Positions 38,698 to 46,987 of a stretch of 64,000 bases of DNA are shown piece after piece (positions within the stretch are counted from its first letter, which is position 1; every line of letters starts with the position of its first letter). The DNA comes from Mammaliicoccus sp. Dog046 (GTDB taxonomy: Bacteria; Bacillota; Bacilli; Staphylococcales; Staphylococcaceae). The stretch lies in the NCBI RefSeq assembly GCF_034039665.1, contig NZ_CP120131.1, positions 832,206 through 896,205 on the forward strand, read 5' to 3'. Made by a program: the position numbers and the translations under genes. A model generated the notes under the pieces. That model made no database searches and was not told where the DNA came from. It saw nothing but the letters and a program-made list of their open reading frames with translations.

Positions 38698-40065
38698 ATG
38701 AATATCAATGTAAAAGTTGGCCAACAATTTCCTTTAACAATAAAACGATTAGGTATTAACGGAGAAGGTATCGGTTATTTTAAGAAGAAAATTACTTTTG
38801 TTGAAGGGTTATTACCTGGTGAAGTTGCACTTGTTGAAGTAGTAGCAGCAAAATCAAATTTTATACAGGCAAAAGTCGTACGTATTCGTGAACAAAGTGA
38901 AAATCGTATTAAACCAAAATGCAAAGTCTATGATATTTGTGGTGGGTGTCAGTTGCAACATATGACTTATGATGCACAATTAGATTTTAAAGCGCAAATT
39001 GTTAAAGACGCTTTAAATAAATACGCTGCACACATACCAAGTGATATTGTTAAACCTACTTTAGGCATGGATAATCCATGGGGATATCGCAACAAAAATC
39101 AATTTCCTGTGCAGATGAAAGGGAATAAATTAATAGCGGGATTGTATGAAAAAGATAGTCACCGACTAATTGATATTAAAAAATGCCCGGTGCAAGATAA
39201 GAAAACGATCCAAGTTACTAATGAAATACGAAAAATTTTACAAAATGAACAAGTTGAAATTTGTAAAAATCCAAACAAAGATCATGGACTTAGATATATC
39301 GTAACTAGAGTAGCTAAGCACAGTCAGGAAGTGCAAGTGACTTTAGTTTGTACAGATGATCGTTTAAAGCATCATGCACAACTCGTTCAGCAAATATTAA
39401 ATATATCCTTTGTTGAAAGTTTATCTATTAATATTAATAAAGAAAAAACATCTCGAGTTCTTGGAGACAAGACTATTCATATAGGTGGAAAAAAACAAAT
39501 CACAGAAACTTTAGGTGAATTTTATTACGATTTGTCACCAGATTCATTCTTCCAATTGAATCCTGATCAAGCGACAGCGATGTATGGAGAAATTGAAGCG
39601 CAAGCTGGATTAAGTGGAGACGAAACAGTCGTCGATGCATTTTGTGGAACGGGAACGATTGGTATTTGGTTATCGCCTAAAGCAAAAGAAGTCCGAGGTA
39701 TGGATATTATAAAAGAAGGTATTGCCGACGCTAAGAAAAATGCACAACTGAACGAACGAGAAAATGTACATTACGAAGTTGGAGATGCATATGTGATTAT
39801 GGAAAAATGGATTGAAGAAGGATTCAAACCAGATGTCATCACAGTAGATCCACCAAGAACAGGACTCGGAATGAAGGCCGTTGATTTAATCAATCGCGTA
39901 CAGCCACATACATTTGTTTACACAAGTTGTAACCCATCGACATTATCTAAAGACTTAGCACATCTGACTAAGAAGTTTAACGTCGTAAATATCCAACCTA
40001 TAGATATGTTTCCACAAACGGCACAAGTAGAAGTCGTCGTAAAACTAAGTTCAAATAATGTTTAA
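38698..40065 (+). CDS. 23S rRNA (uracil-C5)-methyltransferase, RlmD/RumA family (copy 2)
   Basis: Second TrmA/RumA-family enzyme of the window (455 residues). TRAM domain to about residue 65; iron-sulfur cysteines C75, C81, C84 in CGGCQLQH; SAM loop DAFCGTGTIG; VDPPRTGLG; nucleophilic Cys411 in SCNPSTL. Bacillus has two such genes, so both may be functional with different target uridines. Start at the ATG after GGAGCGAGAC; an ATG four codons upstream overlaps the previous stop. Its last 13 codons and stop are part of a 54-bp direct repeat flanking an HD-domain gene. Confidence 0.92.
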   Translation: MNINVKVGQQFPLTIKRLGINGEGIGYFKKKITFVEGLLPGEVALVEVVAAKSNFIQAKVVRIREQSENRIKPKCKVYDICGGCQLQHMTYDAQLDFKAQIVKDALNKYAAHIPSDIVKPTLGMDNPWGYRNKNQFPVQMKGNKLIAGLYEKDSHRLIDIKKCPVQDKKTIQVTNEIRKILQNEQVEICKNPNKDHGLRYIVTRVAKHSQEVQVTLVCTDDRLKHHAQLVQQILNISFVESLSININKEKTSRVLGDKTIHIGGKKQITETLGEFYYDLSPDSFFQLNPDQATAMYGEIEAQAGLSGDETVVDAFCGTGTIGIWLSPKAKEVRGMDIIKEGIADAKKNAQLNERENVHYEVGDAYVIMEKWIEEGFKPDVITVDPPRTGLGMKAVDLINRVQPHTFVYTSCNPSTLSKDLAHLTKKFNVVNIQPIDMFPQTAQVEVVVKLSSNNV

Positions 40066-40079
40066 AATCCTAGTGAAGT
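40026..40079 (+). repeat. 54-bp direct repeat, left copy (methyltransferase 3' end)
   Basis: Spans the last 13 codons plus stop and 14 bp downstream of the copy 2 methyltransferase. An identical copy is at 40802-40855. The offset is 776 bp, the length of the inserted unit. Confidence 0.97.
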
Positions 40080-40097
40080 AAATAATTTGTAGTATTG

Positions 40098-40124
40098 AAA
40101 AAGCCTTGATTTCAAGGCTTTTTG
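40098..40124 (+). terminator. Terminator at the left end of the HD islet
   Basis: AAAAAGCCTTG / CAAGGCTTTTT perfect stem with a 4-nt loop, then TG. It ends methyltransferase transcription before the HD gene. Confidence 0.88.
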
Positions 40125-40221
40125 TTGTATTATGAAAGTAAATATAAAAGATTAATACTATGGTATTACAATAAAAGTATTTATGGATTATACGAATTTT
40201 TATTGAAATGAGGTTTAAATT

Positions 40222-40803
40222 ATGGAAAAGATAACAAAACAACTAAATTTCATTGAGGAAATTGAAAAATTAAAGACTATAACAAGATTTAATAGAACAC
40301 TAGATACAAGGTTTGAAAATAGTGCAGAACATTCATGGCAAGCTGCTTTGACGTCTGTTATTCTTCAGGAATACTATCCTCAAAAAATAGATATGGAAAA
40401 AGTAATGCTGATGTTATTAATACATGATTTAGGTGAGATATACGCAGGAGATACTTGGGTTTTTGATGAAAAACAAAAAGAAACTTCACATGATAATGAA
40501 TTGAAATCGATTGAACAGACACTCAAAGTACTTCCTCAGTACCAGTATGAAGATCTGAAAAAGAGTTGGATAGAATTTGAAAAAGGTGAAAGTAACGAGG
40601 CGAGGTATGCACGTGTAATTGATGCATTAATACCACTCATTAATCATTTAACTGTTTCAAATGAAGGGTATAATCCTGATAATATCACTTCAGAAATGGT
40701 TTTATCTAAGAAAAACTTCATCAAAAACGAATCAAAAGAATTATGGAACTTAGTTCAGGAACTAGTAAAATTAAGTGTAGATAAAGGATTATATTTAGAA
40801 TAG
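40222..40803 (+). CDS. HD-domain phosphohydrolase (YfbR/HDDC2-like 5'-nucleotidase), islet cargo
   Basis: A 193-residue HD-domain protein. Metal-binding residues are visible: His37 (ENSAEHSWQ), His68-Asp69 (IHDLGEIYAGD, with Glu72 and Asp77) and a later Asp in RVIDALIPL. This pattern fits HDDC2/YfbR 5'-deoxynucleotidases, which remove phosphate from dNMPs; activity is inferred. The ATG follows TGAGGTTT, a modest site. The stop codon TAG straddles the islet junction: its T is insert and its AG is the start of the right 54-bp repeat. Confidence 0.85.
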   Translation: MEKITKQLNFIEEIEKLKTITRFNRTLDTRFENSAEHSWQAALTSVILQEYYPQKIDMEKVMLMLLIHDLGEIYAGDTWVFDEKQKETSHDNELKSIEQTLKVLPQYQYEDLKKSWIEFEKGESNEARYARVIDALIPLINHLTVSNEGYNPDNITSEMVLSKKNFIKNESKELWNLVQELVKLSVDKGLYLE

Positions 40804-40855
40804 TAGAAGTCGTCGTAAAACTAAGTTCAAATAATGTTTAAAATCCTAGTGAAGT
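40802..40855 (+). repeat. 54-bp direct repeat, right copy (orphan methyltransferase 3' end)
   Basis: Exact duplicate of 40026-40079 with no attached reading frame, directly before the promoter region of the DJ-1/PfpI gene. Confidence 0.97.
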
Positions 40856-40900
40856 GGTATACTTATGTAAGAATGATTATGAAAGGATGAGATTGAAATT

Positions 40901-41416
40901 ATGAGTAAGAAAATAGCAGCAGTTGTTACTGATTTATATGAAGATGTAGAATTAACGAGTCCACAAAAAGCGTTAACTGATGCTGGCCACGAAGTTGTTA
41001 TTGTCGGTGAAGAAAAAGGTAAAGAAATCACTGGTAAACAAGGCGGAAAAGCTACAGTAGAAGTTGGAATCGATGAAGCAAATGCTGAAGATTATGATGC
41101 AGTCTTACTTCCTGGAGGATTCTCACCAGATTTATTACGTGGAGATGAACAAGGTCGTTTTGGTAAATTTGTTAAACATTTCGTTGAAAATGAAAAACCA
41201 TCATTTGCAATATGCCATGGACCACAATTATTAATAGATACTGATTTACTAGAAGGTAAAACAGTAACAAGTTTCTTATCAGTACGTAAAGACTTAGAAA
41301 ATGCAGGTGCAAAAGTCGTTGACGAATCTGTAGTCGTTGACAAAGGCATCGTCACAAGTCGTACGCCTGATGACTTAGAAGACTTTAACCGTGAGTCACT
41401 TGCATTGCTTCAATAG
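40901..41416 (+). CDS. DJ-1/PfpI family protein (type 1 glutamine amidotransferase-like)
   Basis: 171 residues. The nucleophile elbow AICHGPQLL places Cys105 with His106, and an acidic residue near Glu16 completes the PfpI/YhbO pattern. Relatives act as deglycases or stress chaperones; peptidase activity is disputed. GAAAGGATGAGA ribosome site. It is probably the original neighbour of the methyltransferase gene before the HD islet arrived. Confidence 0.9.
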   Translation: MSKKIAAVVTDLYEDVELTSPQKALTDAGHEVVIVGEEKGKEITGKQGGKATVEVGIDEANAEDYDAVLLPGGFSPDLLRGDEQGRFGKFVKHFVENEKPSFAICHGPQLLIDTDLLEGKTVTSFLSVRKDLENAGAKVVDESVVVDKGIVTSRTPDDLEDFNRESLALLQ

Positions 41417-41430
41417 ATGCATTTGATTAG

Positions 41431-41460
41431 CCACTCGCCTATATGGTGAGTGGTTTTTTT
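41431..41460 (+). terminator. Terminator of the PfpI-like gene
   Basis: CCACTCGCC / GGTGAGTGG stem with one G-U pair and a 5-nt loop, then TTTTTTT. Confidence 0.92.
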
Positions 41461-41520
41461 GTGGATAATAATATAAAATAATTTTATATTATTGAATTTT
41501 TATGTAAAGGAGTACGAGTA

Positions 41521-42429
41521 ATGGCAACAAATAATGAAATAAAGTATATCCAATCAATCATCGGGAGGGCAGAGCTAAATGAATCGTTCTATCAACATCT
41601 ACAAAATCAATCTAGCGGAAATGATGGCGAAAACTATTTCAAGTCTGTATTAGATTGTATTCCTGAAATCATTTATATAACAGATTACCAATTTCAGTTG
41701 AACAACCACGTACAAATAGATGCAATTGTGATTGATGATTCGGCAATATACTTATTTGAAATTAAGAACTACAAAGGTATTTATGAATTTGAAGGGTCGA
41801 ATTTTAAAAATAATTATGGTGGATCAATGACATCACCAATGTTACAAATCGATCGAATCAATTTTGCGTTCCAAAAACTCACTGCCAATTTAAACATTAA
41901 TAAACCTATCATCACTAAATTAGTCTTCACTAATCCTTATTTTAACCTCAAAAATCCTACACTTTATAAAGACAACATAATTTTACCTTCAGAAATAGGG
42001 CAACTTAAATCACTTTTTAAAAATAATCACATAGAAACAAATATGAAAATTAAGCAAAAGCTTTTAAATGCTAGAAATGATTTTTCGCATATATATCAGC
42101 AATCAATTACGATTCCGTTTCGAAACGGAAAGCCAGGCATCAGATGTCCAAAGTGCAAGCGGCTGTATACTGTAAAATCAGAATTAAAAAAACAGAAATG
42201 TCAGTGCCAATTGTGCGAAGAAGTAATGGATAAAACTTATGTTTATGAGAAAAACTTATTAGAACTTTGGTATTTGAAACAGCAGCCATTTACAATCGAA
42301 GAAGCCATGTGGTGGTTAGGAGAGGGGAGTGAAAAGTCAATTAGAAGATTGTGTAACAAATTGTTTTTAAGTGAAACGAATCGTTATAAAAAATATTACC
42401 TAGAGGATGAATATAATGGGGCTTATTAA
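41521..42429 (+). CDS. NERD (nuclease-related) domain protein with C-terminal zinc ribbon
   Basis: A 302-residue protein. The NERD domain (about residues 30-150) shows GENYFKSVLDCIPE, then IDAIVIDDSAIYLFEIKNYKG, equivalent to the D-(x)n-E-x-K catalytic core of the related nuclease fold. A cysteine cluster (CPKC...CQCQLC, near residues 202-230) forms a probable zinc ribbon, and the last 60 residues look like a helix-turn-helix region (TIEEAMWWLGEGSEKSIRRL). A DNA-processing role is inferred; substrate unknown. AAAGGAGTACG ribosome site. The stop is 18 bp upstream of twelve tandem 39-bp repeats, which continue in the same reading frame. Confidence 0.82.
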   Translation: MATNNEIKYIQSIIGRAELNESFYQHLQNQSSGNDGENYFKSVLDCIPEIIYITDYQFQLNNHVQIDAIVIDDSAIYLFEIKNYKGIYEFEGSNFKNNYGGSMTSPMLQIDRINFAFQKLTANLNINKPIITKLVFTNPYFNLKNPTLYKDNIILPSEIGQLKSLFKNNHIETNMKIKQKLLNARNDFSHIYQQSITIPFRNGKPGIRCPKCKRLYTVKSELKKQKCQCQLCEEVMDKTYVYEKNLLELWYLKQQPFTIEEAMWWLGEGSEKSIRRLCNKLFLSETNRYKKYYLEDEYNGAY

Positions 42430-42446
42430 ATTGGCGCTAAGAGAGT

Positions 42447-42914
42447 TGTAACGGACATAATTCAGAATTCTGTCCCTAAGAAGGATGTAACGGACACAAT
42501 TCGAAATTCTGTCCCTAAGAAGGATGTAACGGACACAATTCGAAATTCTGTCCCTAAGAAGGATGTAACGGACACAATTCGAAATTCTGTCCCTAAGAAG
42601 GTTGTAACGGACAAAATTCAGGATTCTGTCCCTAAGAAGGTTGTAACGGACATAATTCGAGATTCTGTCTCTAAGAAGGTTGTAACGGACATAATTCGGA
42701 ATACTGTCCCTAAGAAGGTTGTAACGGACAAAATTCAGGATTCTGTCCCTAAGAAGGTTGTAACGGACAAAATTCAGGATTCTGTCCCTAAGAAGGTTGT
42801 AACGGACAAAATTCAGGATTCTGTCCCTAAGAAGGCTGTAACGGACACAACTCGGAATTCTGTCCCTAAGAAGGTTGTAACGGACAAAATTCAGGATTCT
42901 GTTCCTAAGAAAGC
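42447..42914. repeat. 39-bp tandem repeat array, 12 copies (family C)
   Basis: Units start at 42447 and every 39 bp thereafter without a single indel, to 42876. Each reads TGTAACGGACA, AATTC, a variable centre, then TCTGTCCCTAAGAAGG; the GGACA and TGTCC arms pair, with AATT blocks inside, so every unit can form a hairpin. Copies 2-4 are nearly identical, and copies 5, 8, 9, 10 and 12 form a second subtype (AAAATTCAGGAT), which suggests local amplification. The array fills most of the 629-bp gap between the NERD gene and pyruvate oxidase; the rest (42915-42990) has no recognisable feature and is GC-richer than its surroundings. Confidence 0.97.
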
Positions 42915-42991
42915 GGGTCATACGCGACCATGCCATCCCCATTTACGAACCGCATCTCATTCTAAATCCGAAAAATTCGAACAGCACGCCA

Positions 42992-43034
42992 CAAAAAAGC
43001 CAATAAGTTGCCATTCATGGCTACTTATTAGCTT
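42992..43034 (-). terminator. Terminator of the pyruvate oxidase gene
   Basis: AAGCCAATAAGT / ACTTATTAGCTT stem (one mismatch) with an inner GCCAT / ATGGC hairpin; TTTTTTG follows on the minus strand. Confidence 0.8.
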
Positions 43035-43058
43035 CCATTCCATAATAACTCAGGAAAA

Positions 43059-44792
43059 TTAGAAAAATCTTCTAATGAGTGTTTTGAGTGGGGGCATTTT
43101 TTCGAGTCTATTTTCTTCTAATGCTGTGCGTATCTCAAATTTAGCATATCCACGGGCTTCATCCCATATAATCTTACCTGGTAATGGTGCAGCATCTGGA
43201 TCGACTTTTACATTGACGATGACAGGTTGGTTCGCGTCTTTTGCTTTATTTAAAGTTGGCGCAAGGTCTTCTACATCAGTTACTGTATATCCAATACCAC
43301 CACAGCTTTCGGCGAATTTTGCAAAATCGATATCGCCTAAATCAATTGCGTATTCTAATTCTCCAGCTGCTTGTTGTTCATATTTGATAAAGGAGAGTTC
43401 TTGATTGTTCAAGACAACTACAATGATTGGTAATTTATATTGAACAGCAGTTACAAAGTCTTGCATGACCATAGCAAAGCCACCATCACCAGTAATTGCG
43501 ATGGCTTGTTTATCTGGATGAGCGATTTTACTAGCTATTGCACCTGGTAGTGCACAGCCCATTGTACCTAACCAAGATGAAGTAATAAATTGATGTTGAT
43601 GATCGAGTTGTAAATATCTTGTACTCCAAACCGTTGATGTACCTACATCTACTGAAAATACAGTATCATCAGTAGTAATCTTCTCGATTTCTGACATCAG
43701 TCTTTCTGGGCGTATAGGCTTACTGTCGCTACTTCTATCTTCATCTAACCAACTATTCCAAGCTTTCATATTTTCTTGGCAAGCTTTTAAAAATGGACGT
43801 TCATTTACGATATTAACTTCTTCAGTTAAAGCTTGAAGTATATTCTTTGTATCTCCAACGAGTCCAACATCAACATTGAATCTATTACCAATTGTTGATT
43901 CGTTAATATCAATTTGAATACATGGAATATCTTTATCTGGTAAATAATTGACGTACGGATAATTTGTTCCTACAAGTATGAGTAAGTCTGCATCTTTAGA
44001 AGCTTCAAATGCGGGTTTCGTGCCGATTTTCCCTAAGTTACCCATGAAGTTAGGATGTTTATCAGGTATGATTCCCTTAGCAGGTAATGTAATTAATCCT
44101 GGTGCAGATATTTGCTCAATAAATGTTAACAATTCTTGTTTTGCATTTTTAGCACCAACACCTGTTAAAACAACGGGTTTCTTACTATTATTTATTAATT
44201 CAGCTGCTTTACTGACTTCAGTAGGTTCAGCAAAAGTGATTTTATTTTTAAAAACATATGATTCTTTAGGAACTTGGTCTTCAATTTTTTCATCAAGTAT
44301 ATCGCTAGGAATTGTTAAGACCGCAACGCCTTTTTTAGCATATGCAGTTTTAATTGCTTCGTCTACGATTTCATGAACATTTTCTGCTGAATCAAGTTGT
44401 TTATTATAAACAGCGACATCATCAAACAATGCAGTTAAATTTACTTCTTGGAAAAACTTTGTTCCAAGTAAATGAGAATCCGTTTGACCGGCTAATACAA
44501 GCATTGGAACATTGTCCATCTTAGCGTCATACATGCCATTTAACATATGTATTGCACCTGGACCACCAATACTTAAAGCGACTGCAATTTTGCCAGTGAG
44601 TTTAGCGTAACTACTTGCTGCTAAAGTCGCGACTTCTTCGTGTCTTACATCATAAAATTGTATAGTATCTTCTTCTTTTTTTAATGCATCTACAACTTTA
44701 TCGATGGAATCTCCAGGGATACCATATACGTGATCTATTTGCCAATTTTTTAACATTTGTACGAGTGCGTCGTTTGCTTTAATTTTTGCCAT
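43059..44792 (-). CDS. cidC: Pyruvate oxidase (CidC/PoxB type)
   Basis: Thiamine-diphosphate and FAD-dependent enzyme, 577 residues, that converts pyruvate to acetate (or acetyl phosphate) at the membrane. It opens MAKIKANDALVQMLKNWQIDH-like, as in S. aureus CidC, and has the N-terminal glutamate block DVRHEEVATLAA, IGGPGAIHMLNG, and the thiamine-diphosphate motif beginning GDGGFAMVMQD and ending VVLNN. AGGAGGAATTG ribosome site. Single-gene unit with its own terminator. Confidence 0.93.
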   Translation of the reverse strand: MAKIKANDALVQMLKNWQIDHVYGIPGDSIDKVVDALKKEEDTIQFYDVRHEEVATLAASSYAKLTGKIAVALSIGGPGAIHMLNGMYDAKMDNVPMLVLAGQTDSHLLGTKFFQEVNLTALFDDVAVYNKQLDSAENVHEIVDEAIKTAYAKKGVAVLTIPSDILDEKIEDQVPKESYVFKNKITFAEPTEVSKAAELINNSKKPVVLTGVGAKNAKQELLTFIEQISAPGLITLPAKGIIPDKHPNFMGNLGKIGTKPAFEASKDADLLILVGTNYPYVNYLPDKDIPCIQIDINESTIGNRFNVDVGLVGDTKNILQALTEEVNIVNERPFLKACQENMKAWNSWLDEDRSSDSKPIRPERLMSEIEKITTDDTVFSVDVGTSTVWSTRYLQLDHQHQFITSSWLGTMGCALPGAIASKIAHPDKQAIAITGDGGFAMVMQDFVTAVQYKLPIIVVVLNNQELSFIKYEQQAAGELEYAIDLGDIDFAKFAESCGGIGYTVTDVEDLAPTLNKAKDANQPVIVNVKVDPDAAPLPGKIIWDEARGYAKFEIRTALEENRLEKMPPLKTLIRRFF

Positions 44793-44953
44793 TTCAATTC
44801 CTCCTATATATTATGTTATACCCGAATAAGTAAATAGTTATACGTAGACATAGGACTCTGGACTGATTTTGTTGTATTTCAGTAAAAAGAAGTGTTTAAT
44901 TTGTATATTACAAGATATAATGTATTTAGAAATATGGTAGAGGGAGAAAAGTG

Positions 44954-45775
44954 ATGGGTCTATTTAAGAAAAATAAGCAAGAAGAAATAACACAACCTCA
45001 TTCTGAAGAAGAAGTTCAATATAGAAGATATCAACATTACTATCAAGAACCTATACAACCTAGAAAAAGAAAACGTATATCTAAAGTGTTTGGCTTAATT
45101 ACGATTTTAATTATTTTGGCTATTGTTTTTTATTTAGCAGTCATGTACATGTGGTCAAGAACATCAGATGTTGATGACCTCGTGAAGATTGAGGATAAAC
45201 CATCATATGTTCAAGTTGAAGATATGAATGATTATACGAAAAATGCGTTTGTTGCAGTGGAGGATAAGCGGTTTTATGATCATGAAGGTATAGATGTACG
45301 AGGTGTTTCGCGTGCGCTCGCAGTAAGTTTGAAGAATGGTGAACTAACACAAGGTGGTAGTACCATCACACAACAAGTTGTGAAAAATTATTTTTACTCA
45401 AATGAAACACAAGTCACACGAAAAATGAAAGAAATGTTTGTAGCAAAACGTGTTGAAGATAAATATAGCAAGAATGACATTCTAAGTTATTATGTAAATA
45501 ATATTTACTTTGGTGAGAACAACTACACAATTGAAGATGCAGCGAATTATTATTTTGGAGCAACAGTCGATAAAGATAATCCAAATTTACCACAAGTAAC
45601 TGTATTACAAAGTGCGATACTTGCCAGCGTAGTTAATGCGCCATCGAATTTTGATATCAATAATATAAGTGATAGTTACATGACAAGAATAAAAACTACA
45701 TTAGAAAAAATGAAACAACAAAAATATATTTCCAATTCACAGTATACGGAAGCAATCAATCAATTGAATCAATAA
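44954..45775 (+). CDS. sgtB: Monofunctional peptidoglycan glycosyltransferase SgtB
   Basis: GT51 glycosyltransferase of 273 residues polymerising lipid II into glycan strands. Cytoplasmic basic tail, one membrane anchor (about residues 43-65), then catalytic motifs: AVEDKRFYDHEGID with the catalytic Glu, and GGSTITQQVVKNYF. RKMKEMFVAKRVE and NNIYFGENNY follow. Start at ATG after AGAGGGAG; the GTG one codon earlier is less well placed. Confidence 0.95.
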   Translation: MGLFKKNKQEEITQPHSEEEVQYRRYQHYYQEPIQPRKRKRISKVFGLITILIILAIVFYLAVMYMWSRTSDVDDLVKIEDKPSYVQVEDMNDYTKNAFVAVEDKRFYDHEGIDVRGVSRALAVSLKNGELTQGGSTITQQVVKNYFYSNETQVTRKMKEMFVAKRVEDKYSKNDILSYYVNNIYFGENNYTIEDAANYYFGATVDKDNPNLPQVTVLQSAILASVVNAPSNFDINNISDSYMTRIKTTLEKMKQQKYISNSQYTEAINQLNQ

Positions 45776-45777
45776 AT

Positions 45778-45828
45778 AAAAAACACACTGAGTTAAGTGA
45801 TTAAACTTTTAAACTCAGTGTGTTTTAT
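45778..45828 (+). terminator. Terminator of sgtB
   Basis: AAAACACACTGAGTT / AACTCAGTGTGTTTT perfect 15-bp stem with a 17-nt loop, then ATTG. Confidence 0.88.
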
Positions 45829-45861
45829 TGTATCCTATATATAAATGTGGAGGGATGTATC

Positions 45862-46665
45862 ATGCTGAAAATCACTAAAATTGAAGTTCAAAAAAAGAAT
45901 AAAGAACGTCTAAACTTATTCATTAATGGTGAATTTGAAATGGGCATTGATCAAGCAACGTATATCTACTTCAATTTAAGAAAAGATTTAGAGCTTACAA
46001 AAGAAAAGTTACAAGCTATCAAAGATTATGATCAATATAGGCAAGCTTTAAATCAGGCTATTGTATACTTGTCTCATAAAAAAAGAACGCATACAGAAGT
46101 TCAAAAGTATTTAGCGGAAAAAGAATATTCGGATGACTTAATTGAACAAGTTATTTCTTACTGTGAATCAAACAAATACATAGATCATCAAGATTATATT
46201 GAAAGTTTAAAAAATACGATTTTAAAAACGACTGACAAAGGACCTGATCACTTTGAAAGAGTCGCTAAAGAAAAAGGGCTAGAAACGCAGCTCATTATAG
46301 AATTTAAAGAAAAATTCGAACAAGAAATGTCGGATGATAGGATTACTAATGTAGCAAAAAAGGTAATGCAAAAGAAGAAGCAACCGCCGAATAGATTAAA
46401 ACAATCCATTGTACAAACATTACAACAAAGAGGGTATTCATTTTCACTCATAAATGAGCACTTAACTGATTTAAATATTGAACCAACGTCCGATGATGTT
46501 GAAAATATTTTGATGAAGGATTTAGAAAAGGTATATAATAAGTATCAAAGGAAATATGATGGATATGAATTGAAGTCACATGTAATACAAGCATTAGTTA
46601 GAAAAGGCTATACATTTGAAATGATTAATGACAAATTAAGAGAAAGTGGTATTGTAGATGAATGA
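45862..46665 (+). CDS. recX: Recombination regulator RecX
   Basis: Inhibits RecA filament activity. 267 residues, the long Firmicute form, made of repeated three-helix RecX modules (for example HKKRTHTEVQKYLAEKEYSDDLIEQVISYC, VAKKVMQKKKQPPNR, and the C-terminal HVIQALVRKGYTFEMIN). The ATG follows GTGGAGGGATG; the longer frame begins within the sgtB terminator. Overlaps the next gene by 8 bp. Confidence 0.93.
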   Translation: MLKITKIEVQKKNKERLNLFINGEFEMGIDQATYIYFNLRKDLELTKEKLQAIKDYDQYRQALNQAIVYLSHKKRTHTEVQKYLAEKEYSDDLIEQVISYCESNKYIDHQDYIESLKNTILKTTDKGPDHFERVAKEKGLETQLIIEFKEKFEQEMSDDRITNVAKKVMQKKKQPPNRLKQSIVQTLQQRGYSFSLINEHLTDLNIEPTSDDVENILMKDLEKVYNKYQRKYDGYELKSHVIQALVRKGYTFEMINDKLRESGIVDE

Positions 46666-46975
46666 AGAAAAAAAGTTTGTTGAGATGAATGAGCATGAAT
46701 TAAAAACAATTACCGCTGAATTACGCGAAAAGATGAGAAAATCAGAAATGATGGGTATACTGAATGAATATGAAGTTTACAAAAGAAGAGCGCTCATAGC
46801 AGAAAGTTACCTCGTTGATACTTCTAAAATTGAAATTGGAAAAGTATACAGCTTGGTTGGTGAGACACCTAGTTATTTTAAAGTCGAAAGAATTAAAGGT
46901 GTATTTGCTTGGGGATTTAGATTGAAAGGTTCAAAAATTGAAGAAGGCATTCCTGTAAGTCTTCTACAACTATAA
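46658..46975 (+). CDS. YfhH family protein (DUF1811)
   Basis: A 105-residue cytoplasmic protein of the YfhH/DUF1811 family. N-terminal helical half (MNEHELKTITAELREKMRKSEMMG-type) and C-terminal SH3-like beta part (VYSLVGETPSYFKVERIKGVFAWGFRL). Uncharacterised, but conserved next to recX in Bacilli. Starts within recX. Confidence 0.87.
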   Translation: MNEEKKFVEMNEHELKTITAELREKMRKSEMMGILNEYEVYKRRALIAESYLVDTSKIEIGKVYSLVGETPSYFKVERIKGVFAWGFRLKGSKIEEGIPVSLLQL

Positions 46976-46987
46976 TGGTGGTGCAGA

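Noticed and set aside
42447-42914. CRISPR array
   Set aside because: The entire 39-bp period is conserved with no variable spacers.
42400-42942. A 180-codon minus-strand frame across the 39-bp array encoding LLRDRI-type repeats
   Set aside because: No ribosome site at its ATG. The repeat length is a multiple of three, so any unit lacking a stop stays open; overlap with the NERD gene end also argues against it.
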